Positions 1-12,678 of a DNA stretch of 64,000 nt are shown here, in pieces. The translations under genes were made by a program, and so were the position numbers. Origin of the DNA: Sipunculus nudus (Eukaryota; Annelida; Sipuncula; Golfingiida; Sipunculidae); the NCBI GenBank assembly GCA_026874595.1, contig CM049306.1, forward strand, positions 50,852,019 through 50,916,018, in the 5' to 3' direction. Every line of letters begins with the position of its first letter. The stretch's first letter is position 1. The notes beneath the pieces are model-generated. The model was not told where the DNA came from. It did not search any database and was given only the letters and a program-made list of their open reading frames with translations.

Positions 1-2945
1 GCATCGTCTGTCTTACGTTAACCCATGCTATCTCAAAACTGTCAGGGCTAGCAGCACCAAATTTTATGCAAAAAAAATCAGTCACATGTTAAACTCTATT
101 GGATTGAGCCTATTTTTTGGCTATCTTGACTTGGAGTTTATGGGAAAAAAAGCTAAAAAAAAATTTAAAAATCTTCTTCTATGAAACCATCCAGCCAAAT
201 TATTCAGTATTTCACAGATATTTATCCAGAAACAATTTTTCTTAAGTTCGTTTGATTGGTTTCAGGTGATTTTTGGCTGAGTAATGGGAAGCTTAACTTT
301 GTCATTTGGCTAAAAAACACATACTAAAATTACAGTCTCAGAAATGGCTTGGGCTATCATCACCAAATATTATGCATATGTTGGTTACATGAGTCATATT
401 TGAAATTTAGGTATTGGTGGCACCACCTGCATTGACCTTTTTAGCTCAGCTGACTGTAAGTCATCTGAGCTATAGTTGTGGTCCTCTGTCCGTCGTCCGT
501 CCGTCCGGACTTCCAGCCGTCCGTCCGTTAACAGGGCACATTTAAAAAGCATTTGATCTACGAATCCAAAATTCTGCATATCATTAGATGTTTCCAAAAT
601 CTCCTTCCATACTGAAAATTGGGTCATTAGGACTTCATTCCTTCAAGATATTAAGGAAAAACCTCTGTTTTCCATAAAAAAGCCATTATTACACTTCAAA
701 GCTGCCTAATATAAAAACCACTGATTTGTTTTTGATCATATTTAGTATTCATATTCTTCCATACATTTTCTGTGCACATACCAAAAACTAGGTCAGTATT
801 GGGTATTATTTCGAAGTTATGGGCCCAAATATAATGCAGTTTTTTAAAAATCAGGAAATATATTTGCTCACTTAACATGAGAATTGCTGAAGCTGGAGAT
901 TTTTTTTCAGGAATATAACTTTATTTAATCAAGATTCAATTGTTTACCCAAAATTAGATCTGAATTTTGCAAATTTTTCAAGTTATTAGCATAAATAAAA
1001 AATCAATACCTTAAATTTTGTCCAATTTTGGCAATGGGACCTTTTTTTCCTGGGAGCACTGTTGATTTAATTTTCACAGCATATATACATAAGGATTTAA
1101 TCTTTTAAAATCTGAAATTTCAAAGGAATTGATTGAAAAGAGTAGCTTTTATTCAAGTTTTCTGCATTTACTTAGATTTTATAGGGAAAAAGCTTCTTGT
1201 AGACGCTCCAGCCAAATTATTCAATATTTTACATAAAAGTTCCCAGAGGCAAGCCCTCTCAAGTTTGTTCAAATGGTTCGCATTTGATGAATTTTTGTGG
1301 AGTTACACAAATTTGAACAGTCATTTGACCAAGTAAGCATACTGACATAGTACTCTCAGAAATGACAGAAGCTAGCATTACCAGGTATTGTGCAAATGTT
1401 GGTCACATGACTCATACTTGAAATTGCAGATTTTGTGGTGCCACCTACATTGACCTGTTTTTTATGGGCAAAAAACCTCCATATATTAGCCTCTTTCAGC
1501 TTAATGATGAAATTGTCAAGTTGAATTTTTCAATTTTTCAAAAGAATTATCCTAGGACATGGTTCTTTCAATCATATCAGAATATACTGAGTTTGTTGAT
1601 TTTTGGTTGAGTTGTGAAAAGCTTAAGTTGGTCTTATGGCCATTATTTTGTCTTTTTCAAACTGAGGACTGCAGTAGTGTTCTTCTATAAAATTATTATT
1701 TCAATTATATCTTCTGTAACATTGCACAAAAATTATTCTTAGGTGGCCTTTGTTCAAGTTTACTAGAATGAATTTGGCAGAACTATTGGACCTTTAACAA
1801 TGAAAGTACTGCATCTTATATTAATCTAGATATTTTGATAAAAAGTTCATGAATATGTCGGCTTGAAAAAAAAAATTTTAGCCAAAGTCTTTCAGTATGT
1901 GTAAACAGATATACCAACAAGCCAAGATTGAATCCGTATCTTTAAATAGGTTGAGAAACTGCCAACTGTTTCAGATTTGGGAACAGATCAAGAGTTCATT
2001 CAGTGCAGCCAGATATAGGTCAAGAGTTCAATCAGTGCAGCCAAGCACATGGCATGTGATCACCTCATGGGTGACATGTGAACACCTCATGGGCACCATG
2101 TGATCAATATGATGATGTGTGGGGTGTCTAGCCCCTCAGGGCAGGGCCCCTGCATGAGCTTATGCAATGGTGTGGCTACTATTTCAGATTTGGCAACAGG
2201 CTAGAGGTCAGTCTAGATCTATTTATAGCTTTGGCAGACTGCCAACTTTATCAGATTAGGCAACAGGTCAAGAGTTCACTCAGTGCAGCCAGGTATGGGT
2301 CAGGAGTTCACTCAGTGCAGGAGCTGCATTCTATTTATAGCTTTGGCAGACTGCCAACTGTGTCAGATTATGCAACAGGTCAAGAGTTCACTCAGTGCAG
2401 CCAGGTACAGGTCAAAAGTTCACTCAGTCTAGCCAGGTGCAGGTCATGAGTTCACTCAGTGCAGTAGCCTGAGCAAGCAATTTGTCACAGTTCACTCGGG
2501 GCAACAGCTTACTCACCTAAGCCTGGTCAGCCCCATGCATCAGACTCAAGGTAAGTTTGATGTATTGGCCTAATATTTTGACCTGTCTATGTGTCTTTGA
2601 TGGCTCTCTCGCTCACAAGACAGGTGTTGCCACCTACCATGACTTTTGCACAGTGTGTGTTCCTGCGTTTTTCTCAGGAGGGGTTTGATATATCAGTCTG
2701 AAATTGGGCATTTGTATATATCTCTGATAGCTCCATTGTATACAAGACTGGTGGTGCCAGCTACAATTTTTTTGTGTTCTGTGCACCCATGCCAGAATTT
2801 CATCAGAGTTTGTGTAATTGTTTCTTATTCAAATTGTTTAGTACTTGCATTGTTCATATACATGAAAAGTAATGGTCCAGCATTGAAGCATAATACCTGG
2901 TGTATTTCCCAATGCACAGGTTCGCATTAGGCCTGTAGGCCTTGT
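1..2945 (+). repeat. R1-family repeat copy, 5' truncated by window
   Basis: Opens inside the R1 head (TACGTTAACCCATG block) and ends with the R1 tail, GGTTCGCATTAGGCCTGTAGGCCTTGTT-like, at 2922-2945. Large parts recur closely at 23200-24754 and 15180-16397. It is interrupted by R2 sequence at about 438-1120. It includes repeats of the motif GTCAAGAGTTCACTCAGTGC (2270-2460) and of ATGTGATCACCTCATGGGT (around 2050-2105). ORFs here are short and not shared between copies. Confidence 0.75.
438..1120 (+). repeat. R2-family 5' fragment inserted in R1
   Basis: Starts with the R2 head TAGCTCAGCTGACTGTAAGTC, its hairpin partner CTGAGCTA, and a run of CCGTCCGT tetranucleotides at about 480-530, then the standard R2 interior. 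It lacks the R2 tail and rejoins R1 sequence at about 1150. Confidence 0.7.
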
Positions 2946-3544
2946 TTATTACAAATTTATAAAATTTGTAAATAAAAAAAAATGAATCAGATAAAAACTA
3001 TAATTAAAATCTCAGAAACAGCTAGATCTATAATCACCAAATTTTATACAAATGTTTGTCACATATGTCATATCTAATTTTGAGGTATTAGAGGCGCCAC
3101 CTACATTGATGTGTTTTTTACAAGTGAAAATATAATTTCAAACTCTACTAGCTTATACACTGATTCATGATGAAACTGTTAAGCTGATAAGTTTAAACTT
3201 TACAAGAATTATTCTATGGTAGGGTTCTGCCAGTTTTATAAGAATAGATTGGGTAAATACAGTTTTAAAAAAACATTGTAGCCAATTTAAAAAGGCTTTC
3301 TGTATTTGAAAACAGATTTGACAAAATGCTGAGTTTCAGTAACCGAGTCAAGAGGTCACTCTGTACAAACAGGTGGGGTCCAGACATCACCATGGCAACT
3401 GACCTGGCTCTGGGGGAGTGTCTAGACAATTTGTCTAGACATCTAGACACAGCGTCTAAACATCTAGACACAACGTTGAGATGCAGAATTCCCAGATTAT
3501 TGGAACTATATCTTTCAACTGTTTGAAAAAACTTGGTTTGCATT
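2946..3544 (+). repeat. R1 interior fragment
   Basis: Matches R1 interior blocks (CAGAAACAGCTAG, GGCGCCACCTACATTGA). At 3419-3478 it contains four imperfect copies of a CATCTAGACA-type motif in tandem. No gene seen. Confidence 0.5.
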
Positions 3545-4876
3545 TTAAGCGAATTGGGTTTATCATCAGGTCATATGTGAACTGCTGCGCCCTCAGTTTT
3601 GGTTGACCTCTGACCTTTCCTCGCTGCCCAGCATCCATTTGTGCGTCTGTTTCCACACATAAACCCGCATATCCTGGGAACCGTTGACCAATCAGGCTAA
3701 AAATTTTGCACAAATGTAGCCCTTTGATAGCTTTATAACATACACTAAAAATGGTGGCACCACCTGCAACCATTTCTGCACAGCGTCCATCTGTTCATCT
3801 GCCTTGGGACAATATCACTCATATCTCAGTAGTGGTTTGACTTATCCACCTGAAATTTTGCAGGTTTATACATCCTGGACAGCCTTCTCAATTTTATGAC
3901 CGGTGGCGCCACCTACATTCATGTTTACTCTGCAGACATCCAAGCTCATATCTAGGGAACCATTTGAGCGATTGGGTCAAAAGTTTGCATGTGTTTAGAT
4001 CTCACATAGCTCTTCATCATAGGCAAGACTGGTGGCGCCACGTGCAACCACTTATGCACAGCATCCATCTGTTCATCTGCCTTACGATAAAATCACTCCT
4101 ATCTCAGCAGTGGTTTGACTTATCCCCCTGAAATTTTGCAGGTTTGTACATCCTGGACAGCTTTCTTGATTTATGACAGGTGGCGCCACCAACATTCACG
4201 TTTACTCTTCAGACATCCAAGCTCATATCTCGCGAACTGTTTGACCAATTGGGCCAAAAGTTTGCATGTGTATAGATCTCACATAGCTCTTCATCATAGG
4301 CAAAACCGGTGGTGCCACCTGCAACCTCTTGTGCACAATGTCCATCTGTTCATCTGCCTTGGGATAAAATCACTCATATCTCAGCAGTGGTTTGACTTAT
4401 CCACCTGAAATTTTGCAGGTTTATACATCCTTGACAGCCTTCTTGATTTTATGACAGGTGGCACCACCTACATTCACGTTTACTCTGCAGACATCCAAGC
4501 TCATATCTCGGGAACAGTTGAGTGATTGGGCCAAAAGTTTGCATGTGTATAGATCTCACATAGCTCTTCATCATAGGCAAAACTGGTGCCACCTGCAACC
4601 ATTTTTGCACAGCGTCCATCTGTTCATCTGCCTTGGGATATTACTCATCTCAGCAATGGTTTGACTTACCCCCTGAAATTTTGCAGGTTTATACATCCTT
4701 GACAATTTTCTCAATTTTATGACAGGTGTCACCACTTACATTCAAGTTAACGCTGCAGACATCCATGCTAATATACAACACATCTCACTCTATTCCCCTT
4801 GCCATGTATCACTTCACCTGTCCCACTCTGATTTCTGCGGATACACATAGTCGCTTGTTGACTACCCATATTCTAG
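3545..4876 (+). repeat. G-family repeat body, lacking its 5' end, with 277-bp tandem units
   Basis: Holds about four tandem units. The anchor CCATCTGTTCATCTGCCTT recurs at 3787, 4064, 4342 and 4616, periods 277, 278 and 274. Each unit carries the palindrome GGTGGCGCCACC or close variants twice, in two alternating contexts, so a unit is a dimer of half-units of about 140 bp. It ends with the G-family tail (hairpin-like GTCGCTTGTTGACTAC, then CATATTCTAG). Confidence 0.75.
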
Positions 4877-5056
4877 TTTTAAAATGTACTAGTCTGAAAC
4901 TTGAAGGTCCGAAATGTCCATTTTGCTGAAATCATAATGACTAAGGTAGATATTCAGGGCTTAAAAGGATCAATATTAAATTTTTAAAAATAAACCTCAA
5001 TTCATACTCCCAAACTTTGCACAGGTTTGCATTAGGCCTGTAGGCCTTGTTTATGG
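4877..5056 (+). repeat. Short repeat tail with R1 end tag
   Basis: After the G-family CTAG end comes about 150 bp recurring at 54367-54522, ending in the R1 tag GCATTAGGCCTGTAGGCCTTG. The same G-to-R1 junction in both places shows that this composite was copied as one unit. Confidence 0.6.
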
Positions 5057-7250
5057 ACAAAAACATAGTTATTTTAGTCTGTATCAGCTAAAAAATGTTT
5101 TATGATGAATCTGTCAGGATGAATGGTTTGATTTTTCACAAGAATTATCCTAGGGTAGGGTTCTTTCAGTTGTATAAGAATACATTTTGTCTGTATCTAT
5201 AAATAGCTTGGCAGACTGCCAACTATTTCAGACTTGGCAACAGGCCAATCTCAGTCTGGATCTGTTTATATAGCTTTGGTATACTGCCACCTGTAATAGA
5301 TGTTGTAAACAGGTCTAGAGTACCGTAAAATCTCCACTTAAAACCGCACTTCCGATTAAAACCGCACCCAGACTTCGCCGAAATTCTAGGCGAGACACCG
5401 CGAGAGGCTCAAATACTAAGAACCCCCCTTTAAAACCGCACCAACTTTTGCTACAGAATGATTTGACAAAAGACACAATCAAGCTATCATCTAGAAATGA
5501 ACAGGCGTAGGTTGCGACTCGGCCATTCCTGACCACATTAAAATTCCTTGGGCATATTATTTAAACACATCATAACACTTTTTTTGCAGGGTCACTCAAG
5601 CATGAAGTTTGGGAAGACGTAAGGGCCGATGAACCTCTGCCTGTTTATACAGATTTTATATTCCGTGCCGTATTCTTGTTTACTACCGATTTGTCATTAT
5701 ATTTTGGAAAAAAAATATTCTGCTGATCCATTTCAAGTCACTGTATATTTTAATTCTAAAAGTAATATTTTGAAATCTTAATTTTTGATGAAAATTCCAT
5801 TTTCTGGAATTACTCGGAAGATTCAAATCATTTTCATACCGGTTACTTCGGTATTATCATCGTCACATCGTACGTTGACATCGCTCCATGTCACAATTTG
5901 CTGGTGCGTTTGAAAACATCGCTGGTTTACTTAACTAAATATCAAAGTAACTGAAGTTACCTTGTCGAGATACGCACGTATAGGAAACACGACGCTTGAA
6001 AACGAGTGATTTTAAGGTAAAATTAATTTGGCCAGTCCGGGTAAGCAAGTTTTTTCCTGAAGAAAGTTTCCGTGTGGGGAGCCATTTTGTCAAGGCAGTG
6101 TTCGCGCAAGGCACGATGGGACGAAATAGATGGCTGTTCTGTTTACCACCCACAGCGTACAGCCGTTCAAAATATTCTTGGCAGAATACCAGGGCGTTTC
6201 AGCACATGGCGGCACTCAAACTTGATTTTAAAAGGATCGTCTGCCATTGTGTGACTCTTTACTATGTCAGCCTTTTATTCATTTTACGTTTGAAACAAAT
6301 AATCATTGCTAAATAATGCCGCAAATGGGTTTAAAGTAGGCTTTTATTTCAATTTTGCTTGACCATGCCCAACGAAGTGGGCCGCTGTGTGTTACAGCAG
6401 GGTTGTTGTAAACGTATTATTTGGTGACAATTACCAAGATTTTATAACAAGTTATATATCACACGAAAATTAATCAGCAATATTTAATCTATAAATAACA
6501 AATAATCGTAAATAACACTTACACACGGCTGCCATGCATGCGAGACTGCTGCTAAGAACGGCCTTCGAAAGTTGCGATATTATCGCCCACTCGCCGGCCC
6601 AAAAACGATGTCTGTCAGGAAGATATTCAGGAAACCCTTCTAGTATAAACCGCACAGTGCTTTCAGGAAATCAACCCGATTTCAAGATTTTGAATTTCTT
6701 GATTAAACCGCGGTTTTAAGTGGAGATTTTACGGTATACACAGTGCAGCTAGGTACAGGTCAAGAGTTCATTCAGTCAGTACAGTAACTGCACCTGCCAA
6801 TTTGCTTTGCTTGACTTCGGGCAGCTGACTGCCTCAGCTGAGCTTGGTCAGCCCAGTGCTCCCAAAACAAGAAAAGTTTGAAGTATTGGCCTGGAATTTT
6901 GGCCTGTCTATGCATCATGCCAATGGCATTCTCGTATACCAGACTTTCACAGCTTATTTCTTATATATATTTAGGAGGGATTTGATGTACATGCTTGAAA
7001 TTGTGATATCTATACATATCGGATAGCTTTGTTGTATACAAGACTATTGGTGCCACCTACAATTATTCTTTACACTGTGAATGTAATAAGATATTCAGCT
7101 TGAAATTAAGCATATGTATACATACTTGTTTTTAAAATGTTAAGTTCTTGCATTGTACTAGTAACGGTCAAGCATGTTATCATGAAAGCATTATACCTGA
7201 TGTATATATCCAATTGCACAGGTTCACATTAGACCTGTAGGCCTTGTTCC
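5057..7250 (+). repeat. R1-family copy split by a TA-flanked element
   Basis: R1 interior (5057-5322) stops at AACAGGTCTAGAGTA and resumes at 6735 with TACACAGTGCAGC, reconstituting the usual R1 order. It ends with the R1 tag at about 7225-7250. The interruption is the element at 5323-6734. Confidence 0.7.
5323..6734. mobile_element. TA-flanked DNA transposon derivative with 25-bp perfect TIRs
   Basis: The 25 bases at 5323-5347 (CCGTAAAATCTCCACTTAAA...) are the exact reverse complement of 6710-6734, and the element is flanked by TA on both sides (5321-5322 and 6735-6736), as in the Tc1/mariner/pogo group. Extra AAACCGCA sub-motifs lie inside both ends. Length is 1412 bp. No long ORF resembling a transposase is present, so it is non-autonomous. 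The middle (about 5820-6620) is more GC-rich and CpG-rich than its surroundings and could be captured DNA. Confidence 0.8.
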
Positions 7251-7349
7251 TCAAATTAGGGAATATGAGCACATAGAGAGAGGAGGAAGATATGAAAACA
7301 AGGCCATTTTAGTTTTGTTTAGAAGCCAGTTTCTATGTATTATTAACAG

Positions 7350-7505
7350 GTTGTGGGAGTGTGTATACAGGAGATGCAGGCACCATTATATCACCTGGAT
7401 ATCCAAACCAATATGAAAACAACCTCAACTGCATCTACCAGATACGGGTTGATCCACAGAAGTTTATTGTCTTAACATTCAAACCAGAACACTTCCAAAT
7501 TAAGG
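7350..7505 (+). CDS. CUB1, first half (exon)
   Basis: This exon encodes the N-terminal half of a CUB domain. It starts after a TTAACAG acceptor in phase 1 (split Gly codon, then CGSVYTGDAG) and ends at a GTGAGT donor in phase 1. Visible CUB hallmarks are the first Cys at the second residue, the TIISPGYPNQY block (CUB consensus S-P-x-Y-P), the second Cys in NNLNC, and the hydrophobic strand FIVLTF. The loop that usually reads F-x-I/L-E reads FQIK here, so the first calcium-ligand Glu is replaced by Lys. Length is 156 nt, 51 full codons. No plausible preceding exon is visible in positions 1-7349, so the upstream intron exceeds 7.3 kb within the window. Confidence 0.88.
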
Positions 7506-7737
7506 GTGAGTAACGTCATTAATGTTTACTGTCTTCTCTGATATTTGTTTTAAAGTACATGCATGATGTCACAATGCAACTTATATAACCTTCAAGTTTT
7601 TCCCCTTTGTATTATGTCTTTTCCCTGCCATTTCTCTTCTCAGTATAAAGGTATTGAACAATCATACACAATATAATTACATTGTTTAACCTGACAGAGC
7701 AGGTTAATTCATTCTTAGACAGCTTGTGGATGTAATT

Positions 7738-10361
7738 TTTTAGCTCAGCTGACTATAAGTCAACTGAGCTAAAGTCGTGGCCTGTTGTCCGTCGTCAGTC
7801 CATCCGTCCGTCCGTAGATGTGGCACGTTTTGAAACCGTGAGACCTAGGAATCCAAAATTTGGCAAAATGTTAGATGTCCCCAAGATCTCCTACCAAGCC
7901 GAAAACTGGGTCTTTGCGACTTCGTTCCTTTGAGAAATTAAAGAAAAACCTCAATTTTTTATTAAAAATCTATTTTCACACTTCAGGACTGCCTAATATC
8001 AAAACTACTCATCTGCTTTTCCTCATATTTACCATAAATATTCCCCTATATAGTTCCTATGTACATGCAAGAAATTATGTCTGTATTATATAATTTAAAA
8101 AAGTTATGGGCCCAAACATAATGCATTTTGTAAAAAATTAGAAAAGATATTTGATCACTTAACACAAAACATGTTTCAGCTATAGACTTTTTTTCCTGTA
8201 ATATAACTTTAATTAATCAAAATTAAATTGTATACCCAAAATTGGATCAAAATCTTTTAAATTTTTTGAAATATTAACAAAAATAAAAAATTGGTACCTT
8301 AAATTTTGCCCAAATTTGACCATGGCACGTTTTTTTCCTGTAAGTACTGTGGATTTAATTTTTACAGCATGTTTTTGTTAGCATTTTGTCTGTTAACACC
8401 TAAAATTTGAAATCAGTTGATCAAAAACTGTAGATTTTATTCAAGTTTTCAAGCACCATGAAACATATTGTTTACATCAAGCTAGTGTTATGCAGTTTGC
8501 AAGAGCTCAGCTCCCCAGCTTCAGCTCTCAGTTCCTAAAATTTGGCATACAATTAGATGTCTCCAAAATCCCCTACCATGCCAAGAATTTGGTCACTAGG
8601 ACTTAATACCTTCGCCATATTAATGAAAAACTTCATTTTTCCATTTAAAACCCATTGTTACACTTCAAGACTGCCTAATATCAAATCCACTGATCTGACT
8701 TTAATCATATACAATATACATATTTTTCTATACATTCTCTATGCACATGCTAGAAATGATGTCAGTATTGCGTAATTGTTTTAAGTTATGGGCCCAAACA
8801 TAATGCACTTTGTAAAAAATCAAGAAATATATTTACTCCCTTAACAAGAGAAGTGCTGAAGCTAGAGATTTTTTGTAAGGAATGTAACATTATTTTATCA
8901 AGATTTAATTGAATACCCACGATTAGTTCTGAATTTCTCAAATGTTATAAGTTATTAGTAAAAATATAAAATATAATACCTTAAATTTTGCCAAAATTTG
9001 ACCATGGCACGTTTGTTTTCTGTGAGCACTGTTGATATAATTTTCATATTATGCAGAATAAGGATTTCAGCTTTTTAGTTTAGAAAGCTGAAAGAAATTG
9101 CATGGCCAAAAATTGTAGCTTTTATTAATGTTTTTATGAGACCATGTCAGACCTTAGCTCTCCCCAGCTCCTCTTGAGTCACCTGTATGTTGACCTTGTT
9201 GACCTTTCATCAAATTATGCACGCTTGACGCGAGGCATACACTGGAGCAGCCAGGCAGCTATGGCCAGCCACAGTTGATCCACAGTGTCCAACCCAACTC
9301 ATCTAGTAGTTTTAACTAACAACATAACAATAAATTAATAAATTTATATTGGTTTTTAATAACAAATTAAAGAAAAATGGAAAAGGAATTTGTAAGTTGA
9401 TAATAACAGGAAATTAACTTGCAGTTACTGATGATATAAGAATCTTGGATCAATTGATAGAATGTCACATATTCCAAATAACACCATGCAGTCACCATGG
9501 TATTTTTCAGTTCAATTTTAATGATAAAAAAATAAATCATATTATTCATTACTAATCATTAGGGATCATATGAAGGAAATTAATGATAGACAAAGATGCA
9601 GTTGATAATATTAATCTAGATTCCTGCTGTGTCTAGTGTGTACATTGATGTGAAATTAGCCCAAAATGAATATATTACATTTATTTTTTTTAATATGAAT
9701 AAAAGCCATAAAACCAGGTACTTATGATCATTATTTAAATGTGTGAATTTTGTATATTCTGGATTCTCAACATCATTGTTTGGTGAAAACTGAATAAATA
9801 CCAGACATGGTGCAAATACTTTGCAAATGTATTTGAATACAAATATGAATATGTACTCCATTATAAAATTTCTTGCATAGGAATGGGAATTCAGGTAAAA
9901 ATGAAAGTATATGAATACCAGTGCAAATACCTTCAAAATGTATTCATGAATGCATTCATGAATATATTCTTTTATATTATTTTAATAATCATTTCAGTTG
10001 TATTTTATTTTAAAAAATCATATGATTCTCTTATTATTTTTAATAAAAATTATATTTGGGACAATTTGTAATTATTTTTAATTAATATTTAAACTCTTAT
10101 ATTATATGTTCTGCTTATAAGTTATATGGCCAAGTCAAAATCTGTGTGACAAAAGCACTCCATTTGTTAATAAAATAAATGAAATCAATCCTCTTCCCTG
10201 TCTCCAATGATACTATCAAAATCATACATAAGCTAAACACCCACAACTCATAATACAGCTTATATTTATTTCCACACAAAACAAGCATGTGCCTCATTTC
10301 TAAATCATATTTTTTTATCATATATAACAGCTGAGCGCCTTGACCCATGGGTCCCTTGTTT
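7738..10361 (+). mobile_element. Full-length R2-family element, uninterrupted copy
   Basis: Starts with the head TTAGCTCAGCTGACTATAAG and CCGTCCGTCCGT, ends with CAGCTGAGC, a GACCCATGGGTC palindrome and CCTTGTTT. The head GCTCAGCTGA and tail TCAGCTGAGC are inverted. A second copy at 55782-59970 matches it end to end apart from an insertion; without that insertion the two are about the same length (2.62 kb). It carries no transposition gene. It lies in the first CUB1 intron. Confidence 0.8.
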
Positions 10362-10519
10362 ATAAATGCTATTTGTTTATTTTTAATCCGAAGGTATTTA
10401 GTTTACTTCAGAGTGGGAATATAATCAGCAAAAAGTTATAGTTTGTTGAATATCATAATAAACTTAGACTCTCCCAGTCCACATTCAGCATTAATTGTAA
10501 TAGATAAAAATATAACACA

Positions 10520-10520
<1 letters not shown>

Positions 10521-10565
<45 letters not shown>

Positions 10566-10567
10566 TT
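10521..10567. repeat. (TA)n microsatellite
   Basis: About 47 bp of TA dinucleotides with one G interruption, ending 40 bp before the microexon candidate at 10608. Confidence 0.95.
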
Positions 10568-10607
10568 GATATAGTCATTGATTATTCAATTCTTTTTGTG
10601 CTTACAG

Positions 10608-10628
10608 GTCCTTGGCACATGACCAGTG
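10608..10628 (+). CDS. Candidate 21-nt microexon in CUB1
   Basis: A 21-nt segment sits between a good acceptor (pyrimidine-rich, TTTTTGTGCTTACAG) and a good donor (GTATGT). It is phase 1 on both sides, so it can be included or skipped without changing frame. Included, it adds seven residues reading PWHMTS plus a Gly completed across the junction, placed between the FQIK loop of the first CUB1 exon and SRSNC of the next. CUB1 is about 116 residues without it, the usual CUB size, and about 123 with it, so it is best read as an optional insertion in the loop before the third Cys. It lies between two AT-rich simple repeats. No transcript is available to prove use. Confidence 0.55.
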
Positions 10629-10805
10629 GTATGTATTAGAATGTTTGGAGCAATATCTTTACAATAACTTCAAGTATAAAGCAGTTATGTCAGTTGTGTT
10701 TGTCATCCCAGTGGTACATCAGTCTGTCTAACCATCCATCAGTCTGCCTGAGAGAAAGGCATATTTAGAAACCATTAAACCCATGGATTTCACATTAGAC
10801 ATGCC

Positions 10806-10810
<5 letters not shown>

Positions 10811-10884
<74 letters not shown>
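10811..10884. repeat. (TA)n microsatellite
   Basis: 74 bp of uninterrupted TA repeats, about 180 bp after the microexon candidate. The pair of TA tracts can pair with each other in the transcript and loop out the microexon. Confidence 0.95.
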
Positions 10885-10887
<3 letters not shown>

Positions 10888-11197
10888 TCAATTACACATG
10901 CACACATCTTTTCTGAAACCAAACCTTAAACCAGGTCACTGATTCCTCAATCCCTTGAGAAATTAACCAAAAACCTCTTTTTTATGTTGAAAAACCGGTG
11001 TTCAAAATCTCAAAATTGTTATATATGACAATGAAAGGTTTTTCAGACTGTCAGCATACACAATCTGAACAATATCTTCCAAACTAGTTCTTGTAATTAA
11101 ATTTCACCTTTATTTGTTTTGTGTGAAATTTCATACAAAAGATCAAATATCTCCATTAGTTACCTGCCATTAAATTTATTTTAGAAGCTTTATTTTT

Positions 11198-12000
11198 AGC
11201 TCAGCTGACTATAAATCATCTAAGCTATAGTTGTGGTCCTTGTTCTTCGTCTGGCCATTGGCCGTTCCTTAACAGGGTATTTTTTGAAACCGTTGGACCT
11301 ACAATTCCGACTTTTTGCATACAGTTAGATGTCCCCAAAATCTCCTACCATACAGAAAATGGGGTCAATAGGACTTTGTTTCTTTGAGATATAAATTAAA
11401 AACTTTTGTTTTCCATTAAAAAAACCATTGTTACACTTCAAGACTACCTAATATCAAAACCACTGATCTGTTTTTGATCAATTTTAGTATGTATATACCA
11501 AAAATTAGGTCATAATTGCTTAATGTGTTGAAGTTATAGGCCCAAACATATTGCACTTTTTAAAAACCAGGAAATATATTTATCTCACTTAACATGAAAA
11601 TTACTAGCTTTCCTTCTCGAAACACTGTTGTTGACAAGATCGGGTTCGGCTCTTGAATGGCATGGCTGGGTCTCCCCTGCTGGGATCGGTAGAGGGAATG
11701 CAGGTTGCTTCTAACTTTGCCGCTGTGGGTGCTGTAGCTTTCCTACAAGATCACCGGTTCGGGATGTAGGTGGTTGTCTCTTGTGGCTCTTTGCTTGGTT
11801 TGGTTTGGCATCGTGTCTGATGGCTCAGAGAACATGCTTAAGGAGCACACTGTGCTGAGGTCTTGACCACAGCAACCTGTAGCTGCTCGATGAGTGTAAA
11901 CTTCTTCTCCTGCTGAAGCTGGAGACTTTTTCAGGGATATAACTTCATTAAATCAAGATTAAAATGTTTACCTTAAATTAGATCTGAATTTTGCTATTTT
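11198..12000 (+). repeat. R2-family fragment
   Basis: Head hairpin TAGCTCAGCTGACTATAAATC with CTAAGCTATAG, then R2 interior. It is cut at about 11609 by unrelated sequence and resumes at about 11926 (GCTGAAGCTGGAGAC), as seen by comparison with 870-900. Confidence 0.7.
11610..11925. other. Unclassified insertion in R2
   Basis: About 315 bp, clearly more GC-rich than its flanks, interrupting R2 between AAAATTACT and TGCTGAAG. I see no clear inverted ends or target duplication and no tRNA-type promoter in the right order. It could be a SINE of unknown origin or filler DNA. Confidence 0.5.
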
Positions 12001-12678
12001 TAGCAAACCTGAGCTTATGCTATGGTGTGGCATCGTCAAGCATCTGTCCTCCCTTGTCCGTCGTCTGTATGTTAACCCATACTATCTTGAAAACGGCAAG
12101 AGTAAGCATCACAAAATTTATGCAAAAAATTAATCATCTTTAAAACTCTGTCAGATTTTGCTTATTTTTTGGCTAACTGCATTTTCTTAGATAGGGAAAA
12201 AGCTAAAAAAGCTTTAAAAATCTTCTTCTCCGAAACTGTTCAACCAAATTGTCCAATATTTTACAGAAATAATTCCTGGAACAATCTCTCCAGTTTGTTC
12301 GAATGGATACAGGAAGTTGAACTGTCCAAAAGTCATCTGTCCAAAAAAGCATACTCAAATTACAATCTCAGAAAAGGCTGGAGCTATCATCACCAAATTT
12401 TATGTCAATGTTGGTCACATGAGTCATATCTGAAATTTAGGTATTGATGGCGCCACCTGCATCGGCCTTTATTGTACGGGGGTCATCAGTGTCTGTATCA
12501 TACTGAGGGCTACAAAAAACTTCTTCTCTGTAACCATATGGCCAAATTGTTTAATATTGCACAGAAATGATCCTAGGGTAGTGCTTTTGAAATTGTTCAA
12601 ATGGTCTCAGTTCAGTGACTTTTTGCTGAGTTATGGGAAGCTGAATTTATAAACGGAACACTTGTAGTCTGTAAATAC

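Noticed and set aside
3780-4700. CRISPR-like array
   Set aside because: Units are about 277 bp and contiguous, with no short repeat/spacer alternation, in animal DNA.
10728-10922. ORF with a long Ile-Tyr run
   Set aside because: It is a translation of the (TA)n microsatellite.
11610-11925. tRNA-type SINE with a GGTTCGGGAT B-box
   Set aside because: The A-box-like sequence lies after, not before, it, so promoter order is wrong.
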